A stretch of 64,000 bases of DNA from Bidens hawaiensis (lineage: Eukaryota > Streptophyta > Magnoliopsida > Asterales > Asteraceae): contig JAIQDT010001725.1 of NCBI GenBank assembly GCA_021521415.1, forward strand, positions 1 through 64,000, written 5' to 3'. Below the pieces are notes generated by a model that did not search any database, had not been told where the DNA came from, and worked only from the letters and a program-made list of their open reading frames with translations. The number at the start of each line of letters is the position of its first letter. The first letter of the stretch is position 1. A program made the position numbers and the translations under genes. Of the stretch, positions 45,605 through 57,785 are shown piece after piece.

Positions 45605-48094
45605 TGTGACATTCGTCAAATTCAGATATCGAATTATATTTGTTTTTATAAAATTTTAATACGTAAACCCGACTCAACTCTTTTTAGAATCTTATTAAAT
45701 TATTATATAATATTATTATGGACCTCGATTTTAAATAAATCGGTGTTTGTCATAATATAGTGTCGTTAAGAAGAGCATAAGGGGTCCAAACTGATTTCGT
45801 AAAGTTATTATTAGTTTTAAGAACCTTTGAACTCATTTTAAACTTTGATTGAACTTTGAGGGGCCTTTATGTAAATATGTATATATATATATAAGAAAAA
45901 TCAACCCTAACCCTATCTTTATATTAAACCACAGCCGCCACCACCTTGAGCCGTTTTCCGGCGACCGGAATAGCTCCGGCGAGAATCCGGCGAGTCCAAA
46001 CACCTCCGGCCACCACCTCGCACTGCATCACCACCATCTCAGCCACCCCCTCAACCCGACACCACCACACCCTTTCCCTCGTTTTTCCGGCGACCGAAAA
46101 AACCGAGCCGTGCTCTCCCTCTCCATCAACCGATCGCTACTCCCACTTTAATTTTCGACAGAAAATCCGGCCACTGTTTGCATCACTGGCAACAGTTCCG
46201 GTGGCAGAAGACGGCGGCGCTGGTTCGGGGCGGTAGCTCTCAGCGACGCGGTCGCGTGGATATATTATTTGCTTGATTTCGAGCTCGTATGACCAAGTTA
46301 TGAGCAAAACAAGAAAGTGTTCGTATCTCCAGCTGACTGTTTGGTTTTCCGGCGATGGTGAAGGTGATTTCCAGTGGCGAAAACAGGTATAAATAGTGGA
46401 GTTCAATGAGACGAATGCGTGGATATCTTATTTGCCTAAATCGGAGTTCGTTTGTTATAGTTTCGAGCTATCCGACTATTTTTTTAAGTATTTTAAAGTT
46501 TATAAAACTTATAGAAATTTATATTAAATTTAAATAAACTTTTTCGTATTAAAACCGAACATCATTATAACCTGTTTTCTCGGCTCGACTCGTTAAACTA
46601 ATTTTATCTATATATATATATAAATATATATTTATACAATGTTTAATAAATACGTTTTAATTAACTAAAAATCGTAATAAATATTAAAAATAGTTTCAAA
46701 TAAACTTATAAAAACCGACACTTTTATGTCGATATCGTTTCAAGGTTTTCGTATTTATATATGTATATATATGTATATATCTCTCTCTATATATATATGT
46801 ATGTATGTATATATCGTAAATATATAAATAATGAACTCTAACTTATTTAAACCCGACACCATCTTTTGGGTAAAGTTGTTTTTATAAAATATGTACATTT
46901 TCGCATGATAAACGTAAGCCTTAAATCAAAATATGTAAATCTGGAGCTTTCGGTGGTCAAATCGATCACAGCCCGTTAAGGGGCATTTTAGTCAATTTTG
47001 GAATAATTCGAATACTCTATCTTCTAGTTAGAACTAGCTTTCGGACCAGAAGACTGTTCTGTTCGTCATAATATTTGGAGTGTAGTGGTCAGAGCCCGAC
47101 TCCAGACTCGCAGTTCGGATTCTGAACAGTACCAGCTCGCTTAAACATTGTTTATTTCATAACTCAAGTTCTAGACATCCGTTAGACCTGATTCTAGCTG
47201 CTACGTTCTCGTTTTTAATTGTATATTATTCCCTCAAAGTTTCAGGTTTATTTATTTTCTGACCAGTCAGCTCGCTTAACCGCATCCTTAAATTTCTCGT
47301 TAACTTTATTATTGGAAGGTGAGTACTTTCATACCCCATTTTCTATGTTTCGTTTTGGGGTGACATTTCATACCTATCTAACTAAATGCTTTATTTACTT
47401 GAGTCTTAAACCCACAAACGTGATTGTATACTTGACTTGAATAATTGCTCGATTTGGTGTTCTATGCTTATTTTCCTATGTGTTTACAGCTTTTGGATGG
47501 TGGAACTATAAATGCTATACCATTTGGCAATGGAAAAGTGTTGTTAACGTAATGCAATTAACGATAACTATAAAATCCTAGACTACTTGGCAACCCCATG
47601 TAGCTAGGTGATGCTAATGTAAGCTTATTAGCAATTGTCAATAAAATCCTAGACTAATTGCCAATAGCTAACTAATTGCCAATAGCTAGGTGTCGCTAAC
47701 TTGTTTAGCGATAACTATCTTATCCAGGTTTATAGCTCTTATTTATTGTTTTGTATACTAGTTTTGTGGCTTTTCATACTATATACTATTGTTGCTCAAA
47801 CTTATGAATTTCTCACCAATCTTTGTGTTGACAAACTTTATTTTATGAAATGTTACAGGTTAGACTATTGTTGACTCGAGGACTTGAAGAAAACGTTACC
47901 TTAGGATATTAGTAAAACGAACAATATATTTGCTAATTGTATTTAACTTGGTTGTGTGAATGAGATGTGTTGTTTATTGATTTGTTGAACTAAAATGAGT
48001 TGAACAAATATTGTCACTTTAAATAGTGTCTTGTGTATTTGTCCAATCACGTTGCACCCCGGCATGGTCCGCCGCCTTTGGTCGGGGTGTGACA
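45605..48094 (+). repeat. Solo LTR inserted in TatA pol
   Basis: Begins TGTGACATTCG, ends GGGGTGTGACA, flanked by perfect ATTTC (45600-45604 and 48095-48099). TatA pol reading resumes directly across it. TATA-like TATATAAG near 45887 is followed by a GC-rich leader. AAATCGGAGTTCGTTTG (about 46438-46454) is shared with the gypsy-1 LTR (about 4536). Contains TA/TATG microsatellites at 46755-46815. Small ORFs in the GC-rich part (45849-46236) overlap in different frames and are not genes. No internal region, so it is a product of LTR-LTR recombination. Confidence 0.88.
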
Positions 48095-48099
48095 ATTTC

Positions 48100-49326
48100 C
48101 GGAGACAATATGTGAATGATAGGTATCTTTACGTCATCCGGGATCTTCAAGGATGATGCCAACTTTGCTAAGGCATCTGCCCCAGCATTTTCTTCTCTTG
48201 GTACCTACATGATGCTGAACAACTCGAAGGATTTCGCTAGTTCCTTCACAACTTCTAAATACTTGATCATATTCTTACCTTTCACGGTGTAAGAACCGTT
48301 AAAGTGGTTAGTTATAAGTAAAGAATCTATATAGACTTGAAGATATCTGATCCTCATTTGTTTGGTTAAAAGCAAACCTGCAATATGTGCTTCGTATTCT
48401 GCCTCATTGTTGGTGGCTTGGAATTCTCATGCTATGGACTGGAGTATTCAGTCCCCTTGTGGCGATTTCAGTAGTATGCCAAATCTTTTTCCTTCTATGT
48501 TGGATGCTCCATCTGTGAAGAGGATCCAAAGATCCTTAGTTTCTTCTAGTTCTTGGACCTCTATATCAGCTTCCTTTTGCATGCCACTACTGAAATCAAC
48601 CACAAAGTCTGCAAGCACTTGTGACTTAATGGTTTTTCTAAGCTCATACTAAATATCATATGCACTCAGCTTCACAGCCCATTTGGCCATCCTATCTGAC
48701 ATTTATGGTTTTCTAAGCACATTCTTAACAGAATAGTTAGTTCTTACAATAACAGTATGGATTTCAAAATAATGTCTCAACTTAGTTGAGGCCATAATTA
48801 AAGTAAGAACTAATTTCTCAAGGTGAGAATACCTGACCTCTACGTCTAAGAGGCTTTTACTTAGATAATATACCAGGTGAGTTGACCTTCATGATCCTTG
48901 GCTAAGACAGCAATGACCGCATTACCTGAAATGTCTAAGTATAAGGACAACGGTTCACTGTCTATTGGCTTCATTAAAGCTAGTGTTGATGATAGACAAT
49001 CCTTAAGAGCCTTAAGCGCATCTTCATGCTTTTGAATCCATTCAAACTTCTTGAACTTCCTCAAGATATCATAGAAGTCTTTGCACTTCTATGAAGTTCT
49101 GGAAATGAATCTATTCAGGGCAGTTATCCTTCCCATCAGTCTTTGGACATCTTTAGCATTCTCAAGAAACTTCAAATTGATTATGGCTTCAATCTGCTCA
49201 GGACTTGCTTCTATTACCCTTTTAGTCACCATATATCCAAGGAACTTCCCAGCCTTGACACCAAAATGGCATTTTGATGGGTTTAGCTTCATATTGTACT
49301 AATCCAGGATGTTGAATGCTTCATAT
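48100..49326 (-). pseudogene. TatA RT tail and two RNase H domains
   Basis: Minus strand. It starts with the end of RT (EAFNILD..MKLNPSKCHFGVKAGKFLGYM, 49089-49320). The RT-linked RNase H follows, then the second, extra RNase H near 48150-48530 with FTDGAS, TNNEAEYEA, IDSLLITNHFNGSY and ENAGADALAKLAS. A second RNase H of this type is a hallmark of the Tat lineage. Several stops and frame breaks. Upstream RT motifs and protease are missing because of a deletion joining gag to the RT tail. Confidence 0.82.
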
Positions 49327-50447
49327 TGTCTTTCCCCATTGTCCAACTTGGTTTCCTTGGGATGTCGTTTCGCCAAGGAGAATGAGGTTCCACAGATGTC
49401 CGAACTCCCGGAGATAAAATTGATAATTTGTGCATCATGTGGTGGTGGAGTTGCTTTCTGTGGGATTTCTTCAGGATCCTGGATCCTTGATTTCTTTCTT
49501 TCCATCAGCTCCTTGAAGTGACCCTTGCACAGAAGATACCCAATTTCTCTTCTCAGGCCGATACAATCATCAGTCATGTGGCCGAAGTCTTCGTGGAATG
49601 CACACCATTTGGACTTATCCTTGAAGGATGTTGACTTCTCATTCTTCCGAGACCACCTTGCTTTTTCTCCAAGGTCTCTCATGGCACATATTAAGCCACG
49701 CGTATCAACGGAAAAGCAATATTCAGAAATTCTTAGATAATCCTCATCATCATTTTCGTCTTCTTCGACCGTACGGACATTTTGGTTGTTGAACTTTGAA
49801 TACTGCTTGGGATTGTTGTTCATGTAGGAGGATCCTTGTTTCTTGTCGGGTGACTCCTGTTTTATTGGAGTACCTAACCTATCCTGGATCCTTTTATCAT
49901 CCTCTAGTCTGATGAATCTCAACGCTTTGTTCCTGACTTCATCTAATGTCCTGCGAGGGGTCATAACAAGATCATCATATAATGGGTAGCCCTTTTGTAA
50001 CCCCATCTTGAATTCCTTAACAGCCGTAGCCATCCCAAGATTTGGGATTTCTAAAGCCTCCCTTCCAAACTTGGTGATAAAATCCCTTAAGGATTCATCA
50101 CCAGGTTGGACAACACGATATAAATCGCTAGTTAATTTCTCGAATTTCCTACTAAAAGAAAATTGGCTATTGAACAAATTAACTAAATGTGAAAATTAAG
50201 TAACAGAATAAGGAGGAAAACTTAGCAGCCATTTGAGAGCGGATCTAGTTAACGTGGATCCAAAACCTTTGCACAGGCAGGTCTCTTTAAGTCTTTCAGG
50301 AATGGGATTGATTTCCATTCTTTCCCTGTATTGAGACACATGCTCCTCTGGATTGGTTGAACCATCGTAAACCTTCATGTTGGGGGTCTGGAAGCGCTTT
50401 GGGATCTCAACGTAACATATCGGTGGAGCAAACCTTGATAGCTTATG
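49327..50447 (-). pseudogene. TatA gag, C-terminal two-thirds
   Basis: Minus strand, from the TatB insertion point. HKLSRFAPPIC-like start, KRFQTPNMKVYDGSTNPEEH, ERLKETCLCKGFGSTLT (50196-50378). After a stop, the long ORF 50177-49299 has FSRKFEKLTSDLYRVVQ, DLVMTPRRTLDEVRNKALR and the zinc-binding WCAFHEDFGHMTDDC. It is the best-preserved TatA coding stretch. The ORF then runs through DNGERQ straight into RT sequence (EAFNILD), which marks a deletion of about 1.3 kb relative to TatB. The N-terminal part is at 62525-63558. Confidence 0.88.
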
Positions 50448-50452
50448 ACTTC

Positions 50453-51354
50453 TGTTAGGCCACGATTTTTATACTGAGGATCCTTTATCCTTGACTGTCT
50501 TTTGGATGGTTTATCCTTGAAATATATATATCAGGATATAAAGGATCAACGATCCTCGGTATTACTTGTTTACTAATGATTGCATTTAGTATGGTGATGT
50601 GTTAGACAGGTATCGCAACTTTAAGACGTACTTGTGCAAGTTATCCTCACGAGACATCCTATAGCTGGAACATGGATCCAGGATCCTACCTCAATGAAGC
50701 TATTAATAGATGAAGTCATATGAAGATTAACGTGCAAATATCAACAACGGCTATGTGACTAATTCTTCCGCTTATTTCGCTACTGGGTGGCTATTGGCAC
50801 GTGGTCAAAGATCGTGGAGCGGCTAAGTGGAAGACTTCCGGATAGATAGGAAATATTGTTAATGTTATTTTCTTATTTAAACGAGATTTGATCGAGTAGA
50901 TAAACACATGTATTTTCACACACTAGAGCAGAACTAAACACTCTCTCTACACGCTAGCATCTCTTGTATTCTCGATCATATACTCCAACATACTTGTAAT
51001 CACGTTTTGTTCATTAATAAACTTGACGGTGATAGTTTTCACCGTCCGAGGGTTTTTGTGCTGGAGACCACGATAATCATATACTCATCGACCAAAGGTT
51101 ACCTTGTTGATCCTTGAGTGTAGTGACTTGACCAAAGATTAGCTTATTAATCCTTGACCGACGTCATTTCTTCAAAGATTACCTCGATAAGTTTTGACCG
51201 AAGTAAGACTATCCTGGTTAAGGGCTTTTTCCCTCGTGATCAAATCATTTTGTTCACCATTATTATGCTCATACACTTGTCGTTATTGAATTAGCACCTC
51301 ACCTCACATAACAGATTTGGATACTTGATCCTTAGCTGATTTTTGTCCAAAACA
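50453..51354 (+). repeat. TatB 5' LTR
   Basis: Begins TGTTAGGCCACG and ends GTCCAAAACA. Rich in AGGATCC/GGATCC words. TATA-like TTATTTAAACGAG near 50873. Pairs with 61617-62519. Confidence 0.95.
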
Positions 51355-51357
51355 ATT

Positions 51358-51374
51358 TGGCGCCCACCGTGGGG
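51358..51374 (+). other. TatB primer binding site
   Basis: TGGCGCCCACCGTGGGG, three bases after the LTR. The TGGCGCC type is usual in Tat elements; I cannot name the tRNA with certainty. The TatA equivalent (63624-63641, minus) has TGACGCCCACCGTGGGGC. Confidence 0.75.
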
Positions 51375-51803
51375 AAATTGGTGCTATAATCCGAATTATT
51401 CCTATCAATTTACAAATTTTCATACCCATATCACTTTCAATGGCCTCTCAATCCACCTCTGCATCATCAACTATGTCATCTTCGGTTTCTCTCTCCTCAA
51501 GGACCTTGCCGCCAATGCCTCCGCCAATCACGGGAGCACCAAAGGCTGCTACTTCTGGGAGCAAGACACAAATACCAGTCTTCCAGAGCTCGAGAACAAC
51601 CGCCGCTACTTCGGCGGTAAACTCTAACAATGACGTTTTCTCAATGTTTTTGCAGGTGAAAGCATATATAGATCAACAGAACAAGACCAACCAAAGGATC
51701 CTGCGTGAGATCGAAGACATCAGAAAATCCAAGAGGCCAGCAGAGGATCTCACCCCCCTGATGATTAGGATGCTGGATTTCACCAGTCTAGGATCCCTGG
51801 CTC

Positions 51804-52067
51804 AACTTCCGCAAGGATCATCCACCCTTCAACAAGGATCCATGGGTCCTCAGACTCAAGGATCCTCAATCCTTCCGCAAGGATCATTCGTCCTTCAACA
51901 AGGATCCATGGGTCCTCATACTCAAGGATCCTCAATCTTTCTGCAAGGATCATCCATCCTTCAACAAGGATCCATGGGTCCTCAGGCTCAAGGATCCTCA
52001 ATCCTTCCGCAAGGATCATCCGTCCTTCAACAAGAATCCATGGGTCCTCAGGTTCAAGGATACTCGA
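51804..52067 (+). repeat. 66-bp coding repeats in TatB gag
   Basis: Four tandem 66-bp units (22 residues, based on LPQGSSILQQGSMGPQTQGS), each with two or three GGATCC or GGATCAT words. TatA has related but differently arranged repeats at about 62900-63200. Confidence 0.88.
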
Positions 52068-53212
52068 ATCTCTAGCAAGGACCACCTATCTTCAACCATG
52101 GGCCGATGGGTCAACCAATGCAGAATTCCTCGATGTTCCAAAGGGGATCAGGAGTGCTTCCACCAGGATCCTCCGGGATTCCTTATCAAGGATCCTTCTT
52201 TCAGGATTAAGGATCTTTTGAATCCCACCATCAACGGTCTTCTGAAGTCCATGATGGGAACATAATCCCCATGCAGACCATAGCTCCTAGAGGACCCACT
52301 CCGATTTCTGACTCCTCTTATCCTAGATACTCGTCTGGAATACCAAACTCCACCCAGCAGAGAGGTAACTGGTACGATCTTATATCTTTAGATACTAACC
52401 ATGTTCCCATGCAGAATTCAGGTATCAACCAGGCCATGGCCAAGGAATTACAGAAGCTAAAGGATATGATATCTAGTGTCCCGGGAGTGATACATCCAAT
52501 TCCTGAGATACCGGAGGGAAGTCACAAATTATCCAGATTCACTCCGCCCATTTGTGATGCCGAAATCTTGAAGCGGTTCCAAACTCCCAACATGAAGACG
52601 TATGATGGGATCACCGATCCAGAGGAACATGTTTCCCAGTATAGGGAAAGGATGGAAATAAATCATGTTCTTGAAAGACTCAAGGAGGCTTGCCTTTGCA
52701 AAGGATTTGGAGCCACACTAACGGGAGCTGCACTAAAATGGCTGCTAAGTATCCCCCTTTTTTGGTTACATTTTTCTCTCATTTAGTTAATTTGTTTAAC
52801 ACTCAATTTTCCTGTAGTCGGAAATTTGAGAGGTTAACCAATGATTTATATCGTGTTGTTCAACCTAGTGATGAATCCCTTAGGGATTTCGTTACCACGT
52901 TCGGCAAGGAAGCTCTAGAAATCCCAAACCTTGATATGACTACTGCTGTTGAAGCATTCAAGATGGGAATTCAAAAGAGCTCCCCTTTTTATGATGATTT
53001 AGTGATTACTCCATGCAGGACATTAGATGAAGTCAGAAACAGGGCACTAAGATACATCCGGTTAGAGGAAGATAAGAAGATCCAGGATCGTCTCGGGGGA
53101 CAAAAGAAACAAGAAACTCCCGAAAAGAATAAAGGATCCTGGAATAGGAACAACAATTCGAAGCCGTACGCCAAGTTCAAAAACCAGAACGTACGGGCAG
53201 TTGAAGAATGAG

Positions 53213-53305
53213 ATATAGTGTTGAGAAAAGCCTTCCAAAACACAACAAATCTGGCTGATGGGAAACTAGCGCCCAAGTGGGAAGGACCTTATCAAATTGA
53301 GTCAT
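53213..53305 (+). repeat. Integrase-derived insert in TatB gag
   Basis: About 90 bp nearly identical to 57490-57582, the integrase C-terminal segment encoding LRKAFQNTTN and KWEGPYQIES. In TatA the corresponding Gag continues without it (ENDDEDYLRISEYC), so it replaces normal Gag sequence. Joint words: GATAT at the left, GAGTC at the right. Confidence 0.88.
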
Positions 53306-53943
53306 GAAGAATCTGGGAGAAAAATCAAGGTGGCCCCGAAAGAATGAGAAGGTTGTGGGCTTCAAAGATAAGTCTAAGTGGTGCGCCTTCCACGAAGATT
53401 TTGGCCACGCAACAGACGAGTGCATCGGCTTAAGGAAGGAGATTGGATACCTTCTGAGCAAGGGTCACTTTAAAGAACTCTTGGGAAGGAAAAAATCCAA
53501 GATCCAGGATCCTGAAGATCTTCCACAGAAAGCAACACCACCCCCGCCGGATGCTCATGTGATCAATTTTTTCTCCAGAAACTACGAATTGTTTAGAGAT
53601 TCTTGTGCCATAGAAGAGAGTCCCGTAGAAGAATTCGAGTTGGATAATGAGAGAAGACCGGCTCATCCCCACTACTCGAGTGATTGATCAGAGAATCTTT
53701 TTCAATTCAAGGATCCAGGATCCTCATCAAGATAAGCTAGATGTGCAAGCGGTCAATTTCATCTCTGGAGGTTCAGACATATGTGGAACTTCTTTCTCTG
53801 CAGCAAAAAGATTCGCCAAGGAGATCAAGATGGATAATGGGGATCATCCGATAGTATCAACCACATTAACAACAGACAAGAGAATATTCTTCATCACAAA
53901 TTGAACATTCAGGATCCTAATCATGACGGTTTGATTATTACTT

Positions 53944-55574
53944 TATTTATCTCTAACCATTATGTACGCAGGATCCTAGTGGACGGTGGCAGCTCGGTCA
54001 ACATAATCCAATATGATGTCCTCAAGAAGATGAACATCCCGGATTAAGAAATCATTCCTAGAACATCAGTGCTAGTCGGTTTCAGTGGTGAAATCAAGAA
54101 GACATTGGGGGACATCAACCTTCCAATTTATATTGAAGGGTTAAACTCATATCAAAAATTTTGTGTAATAGATAACCTTTCCTGTTGTAATATTATTTTA
54201 GGTAGGCCTTGGCTCCATGGAATGAAGGTTGTAGCTTTCACTTATCACCAATGCATCAAACTACCTACTCCTTGGGGAGTTGTAAAAATAATGGGTGACC
54301 AAGCGGAGGCCAAGAACTATTATTCATCATCAATGAAGCCAACAGCCAAACCAACTATAGCATAGCAACTACAGCAACATCCTAGGGACGTGCTGGAAGC
54401 TCGGGAGAAAGACCTTAAAGAAGTATCGTTGGACCCCGAAGATCCAGAAATAAAGGTGTTCCTAGGATCCAGTATCCCCAGTAAGATCGAGGAAGATATA
54501 ATATCCTTCTTAGGACGAAGAAGATCTACTTTTGCCTTCAAGCACTCAGACATGACAGGTATTTCAAAAGAGGTAATCACTCATAAACTCGGCCTTGATT
54601 TATCTGTTATACCCGTTCATCAGAAGCGAAGAAAATTCGCTCCTGAGGGGAACAAGATCATACAAGAAGAAGTTGAAAAACTTCTTATGGCCGGTATGAT
54701 CAGAGAGGTTCAATATCCTCGATGGCTAGCTAATGTGGTCATTGTTTCAAAAAAGAATGGAAAGTGGAGGGTGTGTGTCGATTTTACGGATTTAAACAAG
54801 GCATGTCCCAAGGATCCTTTCCCATTACCACATATAGATTCCATGGTGGATGCAATGACTGGACATGAAATGCTCACCTTTATGGATGCTTCCTCTGGAT
54901 TTCAACAAATTCAGATGGAACCATCTGATCAAGAGGATACAGCATTCATGACTCCAACCGGCATATATTGTTATACTGCTATGCGGTTTGGACTAAGAAA
55001 TGCAGGGGCAACGTACCAAAGACTAGTCAACATGATGTTCAAGGACCAATTGGGAAAGACTATGGAGGTATATATATATGATATGGTGGTAAAGTCGAAG
55101 AAAGCAGAGGATCACCTCAGAGACCTTGAGGAAGCATTCAATATCCTTGATCACTATAACATGAAACTGAATCCATCCAAATGCCACTTTGGCGTTAAGG
55201 CTGGAATGTTTCTGGGATACATGGTCACAAAGAGGGGAATTGAAGCAAGCCCGGAACAGATCGAAGCCATCATCAATCTCAAGTCTCCTACAAATGTCAA
55301 AGATGTCCAGAGACTCACCGTAGGAATAGCGGCTTTGAATAGATTCATCTCAAGATCCTCCGAGAAGTGCAAAGACTTATATGATATCCTCAGAAAGAAC
55401 AAGAAATTTGAGTGGACTGAAAGGCATGAGGCTGCACTCAAGGCTTTGAAGGATTACTTATCCTCAGCACCAGCCTTGATGAAGCCTATAGATGGAGAAC
55501 CCTTGTTTGTTCCTATACCTCGCAGTATCTGGCAATGCAATAAGTGCCGTCTTGGTGAAGGACCACGATGGTGA
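53944..55574 (+). pseudogene. TatB protease and reverse transcriptase
   Basis: Protease begins RILVDGGSSVNIIQYDVL (about 53970-54020), where DGG stands for the aspartic DTG/DSG triad, and ends ILGRPWLHGMK. A stop at 54363-54365 is followed by the RT ORF 54390-55574. RT motifs: LLMAGMIREVQYPRWLANVV, WRVCVDFTDLNKACPKD, MDASSGFQQIQM, FGLRNAGATYQRLVN. The catalytic YIDD is YIYD: codon TAT at 55077-55079 replaces the first catalytic Asp. The thumb (KSKKAEDHLRDLEEAF) is normal. A frameshift near 55505 moves the reading to 55492-56919. Confidence 0.9.
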
Positions 55575-57705
55575 ACAACACCCTGTGTATTATGTAAGTA
55601 AGAGTCTTTTGGATGCAGAATCCAGGTACTCCCATTTAGAGAAATTAATTCTTGTGCTTATTATGGCCTCTACTAAACTAAGACATTATTTTGAAACTCA
55701 TTCTATTATTTTAAGAACTAATTATCCTGTAAAGAATGTTCTTATAAAACCAGAGTTGTCAGGTAGAATGGCTAAGTGGGTTGTAAAATTAAGTGCATAT
55801 GATATCCAATACGAGCCAAGAACAGCAATCAAGTCTCAAGCTTTGGCGGACTTTGTGGCTGATTTCACTAGTGATCTACAAAAAGAAGCTGACTTGGAAG
55901 TCCAACAACTGGAAAGGACCAAGGATCCTTGGATACTCTTCACAGATGGAGCATCAAACATGAGAGGAACAGGATTAGGAATCCTACTGAAATCGCCACA
56001 TGGGGACATATTACCCCAATCCATAGCTTGTGAGTTCCAGGCAACAAACAATGAAGCAGAGTACGAGACTCTAATCGCAGGTTTGCAATTAGCCAAAAGC
56101 ATGAGGATCAGGTATCTTCAAGTTTATGTAGATTCTTTATTGATAACTAACCACTTTAATGGCTCATATGTTGTTAAAGGTGAGAAACTGATGAAATACT
56201 TAGATATTGTGAAGGAGTTATCGAAATCCTTCGAAATATTCAGTATTACACAGGTACCGAGGGAGGAAAACGCTGGGGCAGACGCCTTAGCAAACTTAGC
56301 CTCATCTTTGAAGATTCCTGAGGATTTGAAAATCGCAATAATCCACATTCTCTCACCAGCAATAGGAGAACAGGAAATTGGAGAGATAACAAATAACAAA
56401 GAAATTGTGCTCTGGGATCCTTTATCCTCAAATAACAAAGGATCATGGATCCACCCTATCAAGAACTACATTCAGACTGGAGAAATTCCAGCCACAGAAA
56501 ATCCCAAGTCCTTCAAACTCAAGGTATCCCAATATATTTTATTAAATGATATGCTATATAGAAAATCTCTTGCAGGTCCATATCTAAGATGCATCGAGAA
56601 TCCTGAGATCCAAGAAGTACTCAAGGATTTTCACGAAGGAGATTATGGCAATCACACAGGTGGAAGAGCGTTATTTTCCAGGATACTCAGAACTGGATAC
56701 TTCTGGCCAACAATGAAGAAGGACGCAGTGGAGTATTCAAAGAAATGTGATGCTTGCCAAAGACACGCGAACATCCTTCATCAGCCAGCGGAACCTCTAT
56801 ATCCTATATCCTCCTCATGGTCTTTCATGAAATGGGGCATGGATATTGTAGGCAAGCTACCAAAAGCACCCGGTGGAAAGGTCTTTATGCTTGCTATGAC
56901 TGACTACTTCTCCAAATAGATTGAGGCAGAAGCATTTGTACAAGTCCGAGAAAGGGAAGTAATATCTTTCATTAAATGAAATATTATAACTAGATTTGGT
57001 ATTCCTGCTGAAATTGTTTGTGACAATGGTTCCCAGTTTATCGGGAATAGAACCACTAACTTTTGTGACAGTTGGGGCATCAAAATGATTACTTCCACTC
57101 CAGTTCACCCTCAAGCTAATGGTCAAGCAGAGTCTAGCAACAAGATCATCATCAACAATCTAAAGAAGAAGCTAGGATCGAAGAATGGAAAATGGGCTGA
57201 AGAACTTCCTTATGTTCTTTGGGCAAACAGGACTACACCCAAAAATACAACAGGACAAACACCCTTCTCTTTGGTGTTTGGATAAGAAGCTGTTATCCCT
57301 ACAGAAATGGTGGTTCCTACAGCAAGAACAAGCATCCGTGATCCTGAAGCCAATGGAGAAATCCTTCTTGAAGACTTGGATACTATAGAAGAACTCAGAG
57401 AGCTGGCAAAAATCAGAATGGCAGCTTATCAACAAGGGGTAGCTAAGGCATACAACAAGAATATCAGAATCAGAAGATTTCAAGAAGGATATCTAGTGTT
57501 GAGAAAAGCCTTCCAAAACACAACAAATCCGGCTGATGAAAAGCTAGTGCCCAAGTGGGAAGGACCTTATCAAATTGAGTCGGAAACTAGAAAGGGGGCA
57601 TATCATTTGCTCATAATGGAAGGCAACAGGTTACCAAGAGCATGGAATATCATCCACCTCAAGAAATATTTTTTTTTATCAGGATCCAATATCCTGAGAG
57701 GATAA
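55492..57705 (+). pseudogene. TatB dual RNase H and integrase
   Basis: The RT-linked RNase H (VYYVSKSLLDAESRYSHLEK) is followed by a second, archaeal-like RNase H with all catalytic positions: Asp in FTDGASN, Glu in TNNEAEYE, Asp in VDSLLITNH, Asp in NAGADALANLAS. Integrase: His pair HEGDYGNH, CDACQRH zinc motif, Asp in KWGMDIVGK, Asp in VCDNGSQF (about 57021), Glu in QAESSNK (about 57129). The C-terminal GPY-type end is KWEGPYQIES and LKKYF. In-frame stops at 56917 (TAG where TatA has Trp), 56977 (TGA where TatA has Ser) and 57283 (TAA) inactivate integrase. Dual RNase H is established for Tat elements. Confidence 0.9.
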
Positions 57706-57785
57706 ATTATCCAATAAAGGATATAGGATCCTTAAATCGGTAACATCTTTCTGATCAATTATTCTATTTGAATTGTTGTTAATTT

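Larger units (their letters stand above)
51440..53930 (+). pseudogene. TatB gag with repeat-rich N-terminus and pasted integrase piece
   Basis: ATG at 51440 (MASQSTSASS), matching TatA MASQQTSAS at 63558. Order: Ser/Pro-rich start, YIDQQNKTNQRILREIEDI helix, four 22-residue QGSS..QQGSMGP repeats (51804-52067), stop at 52073, then the capsid region in pieces (52271-52786, 52690-53211: KRFQTPNMKTYDGITDPEEH, FSCSRKFERLTNDLYRVVQ). At 53213-53305 a segment of integrase replaces part of Gag. It resumes at 53304 with the zinc-binding WCAFHEDFGHATDEC and ends near 53900. Stops and shifts interrupt it at least four times. Non-functional. Confidence 0.88.

Noticed and set aside
45849..46236. Overlapping Pro/Thr/Ser-rich plus ORFs
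   Set aside because: They lie in the GC-rich leader of a solo LTR, are open in two frames at once, and reflect composition only.
48362..48652. Plus ORF of 96 residues
   Set aside because: Shadow of the minus-strand second RNase H of TatA.
51785..52200. GGATCC density as a cloning or linker artefact
   Set aside because: It also occurs throughout TatA and in LTRs and introns with varied flanks, so it is native to the family.
55836..56462. Minus ORFs opposite TatB RNase H
   Set aside because: Shadows of the plus-strand RNase H; no independent motif and no splice or promoter signal as in the real antisense gene.
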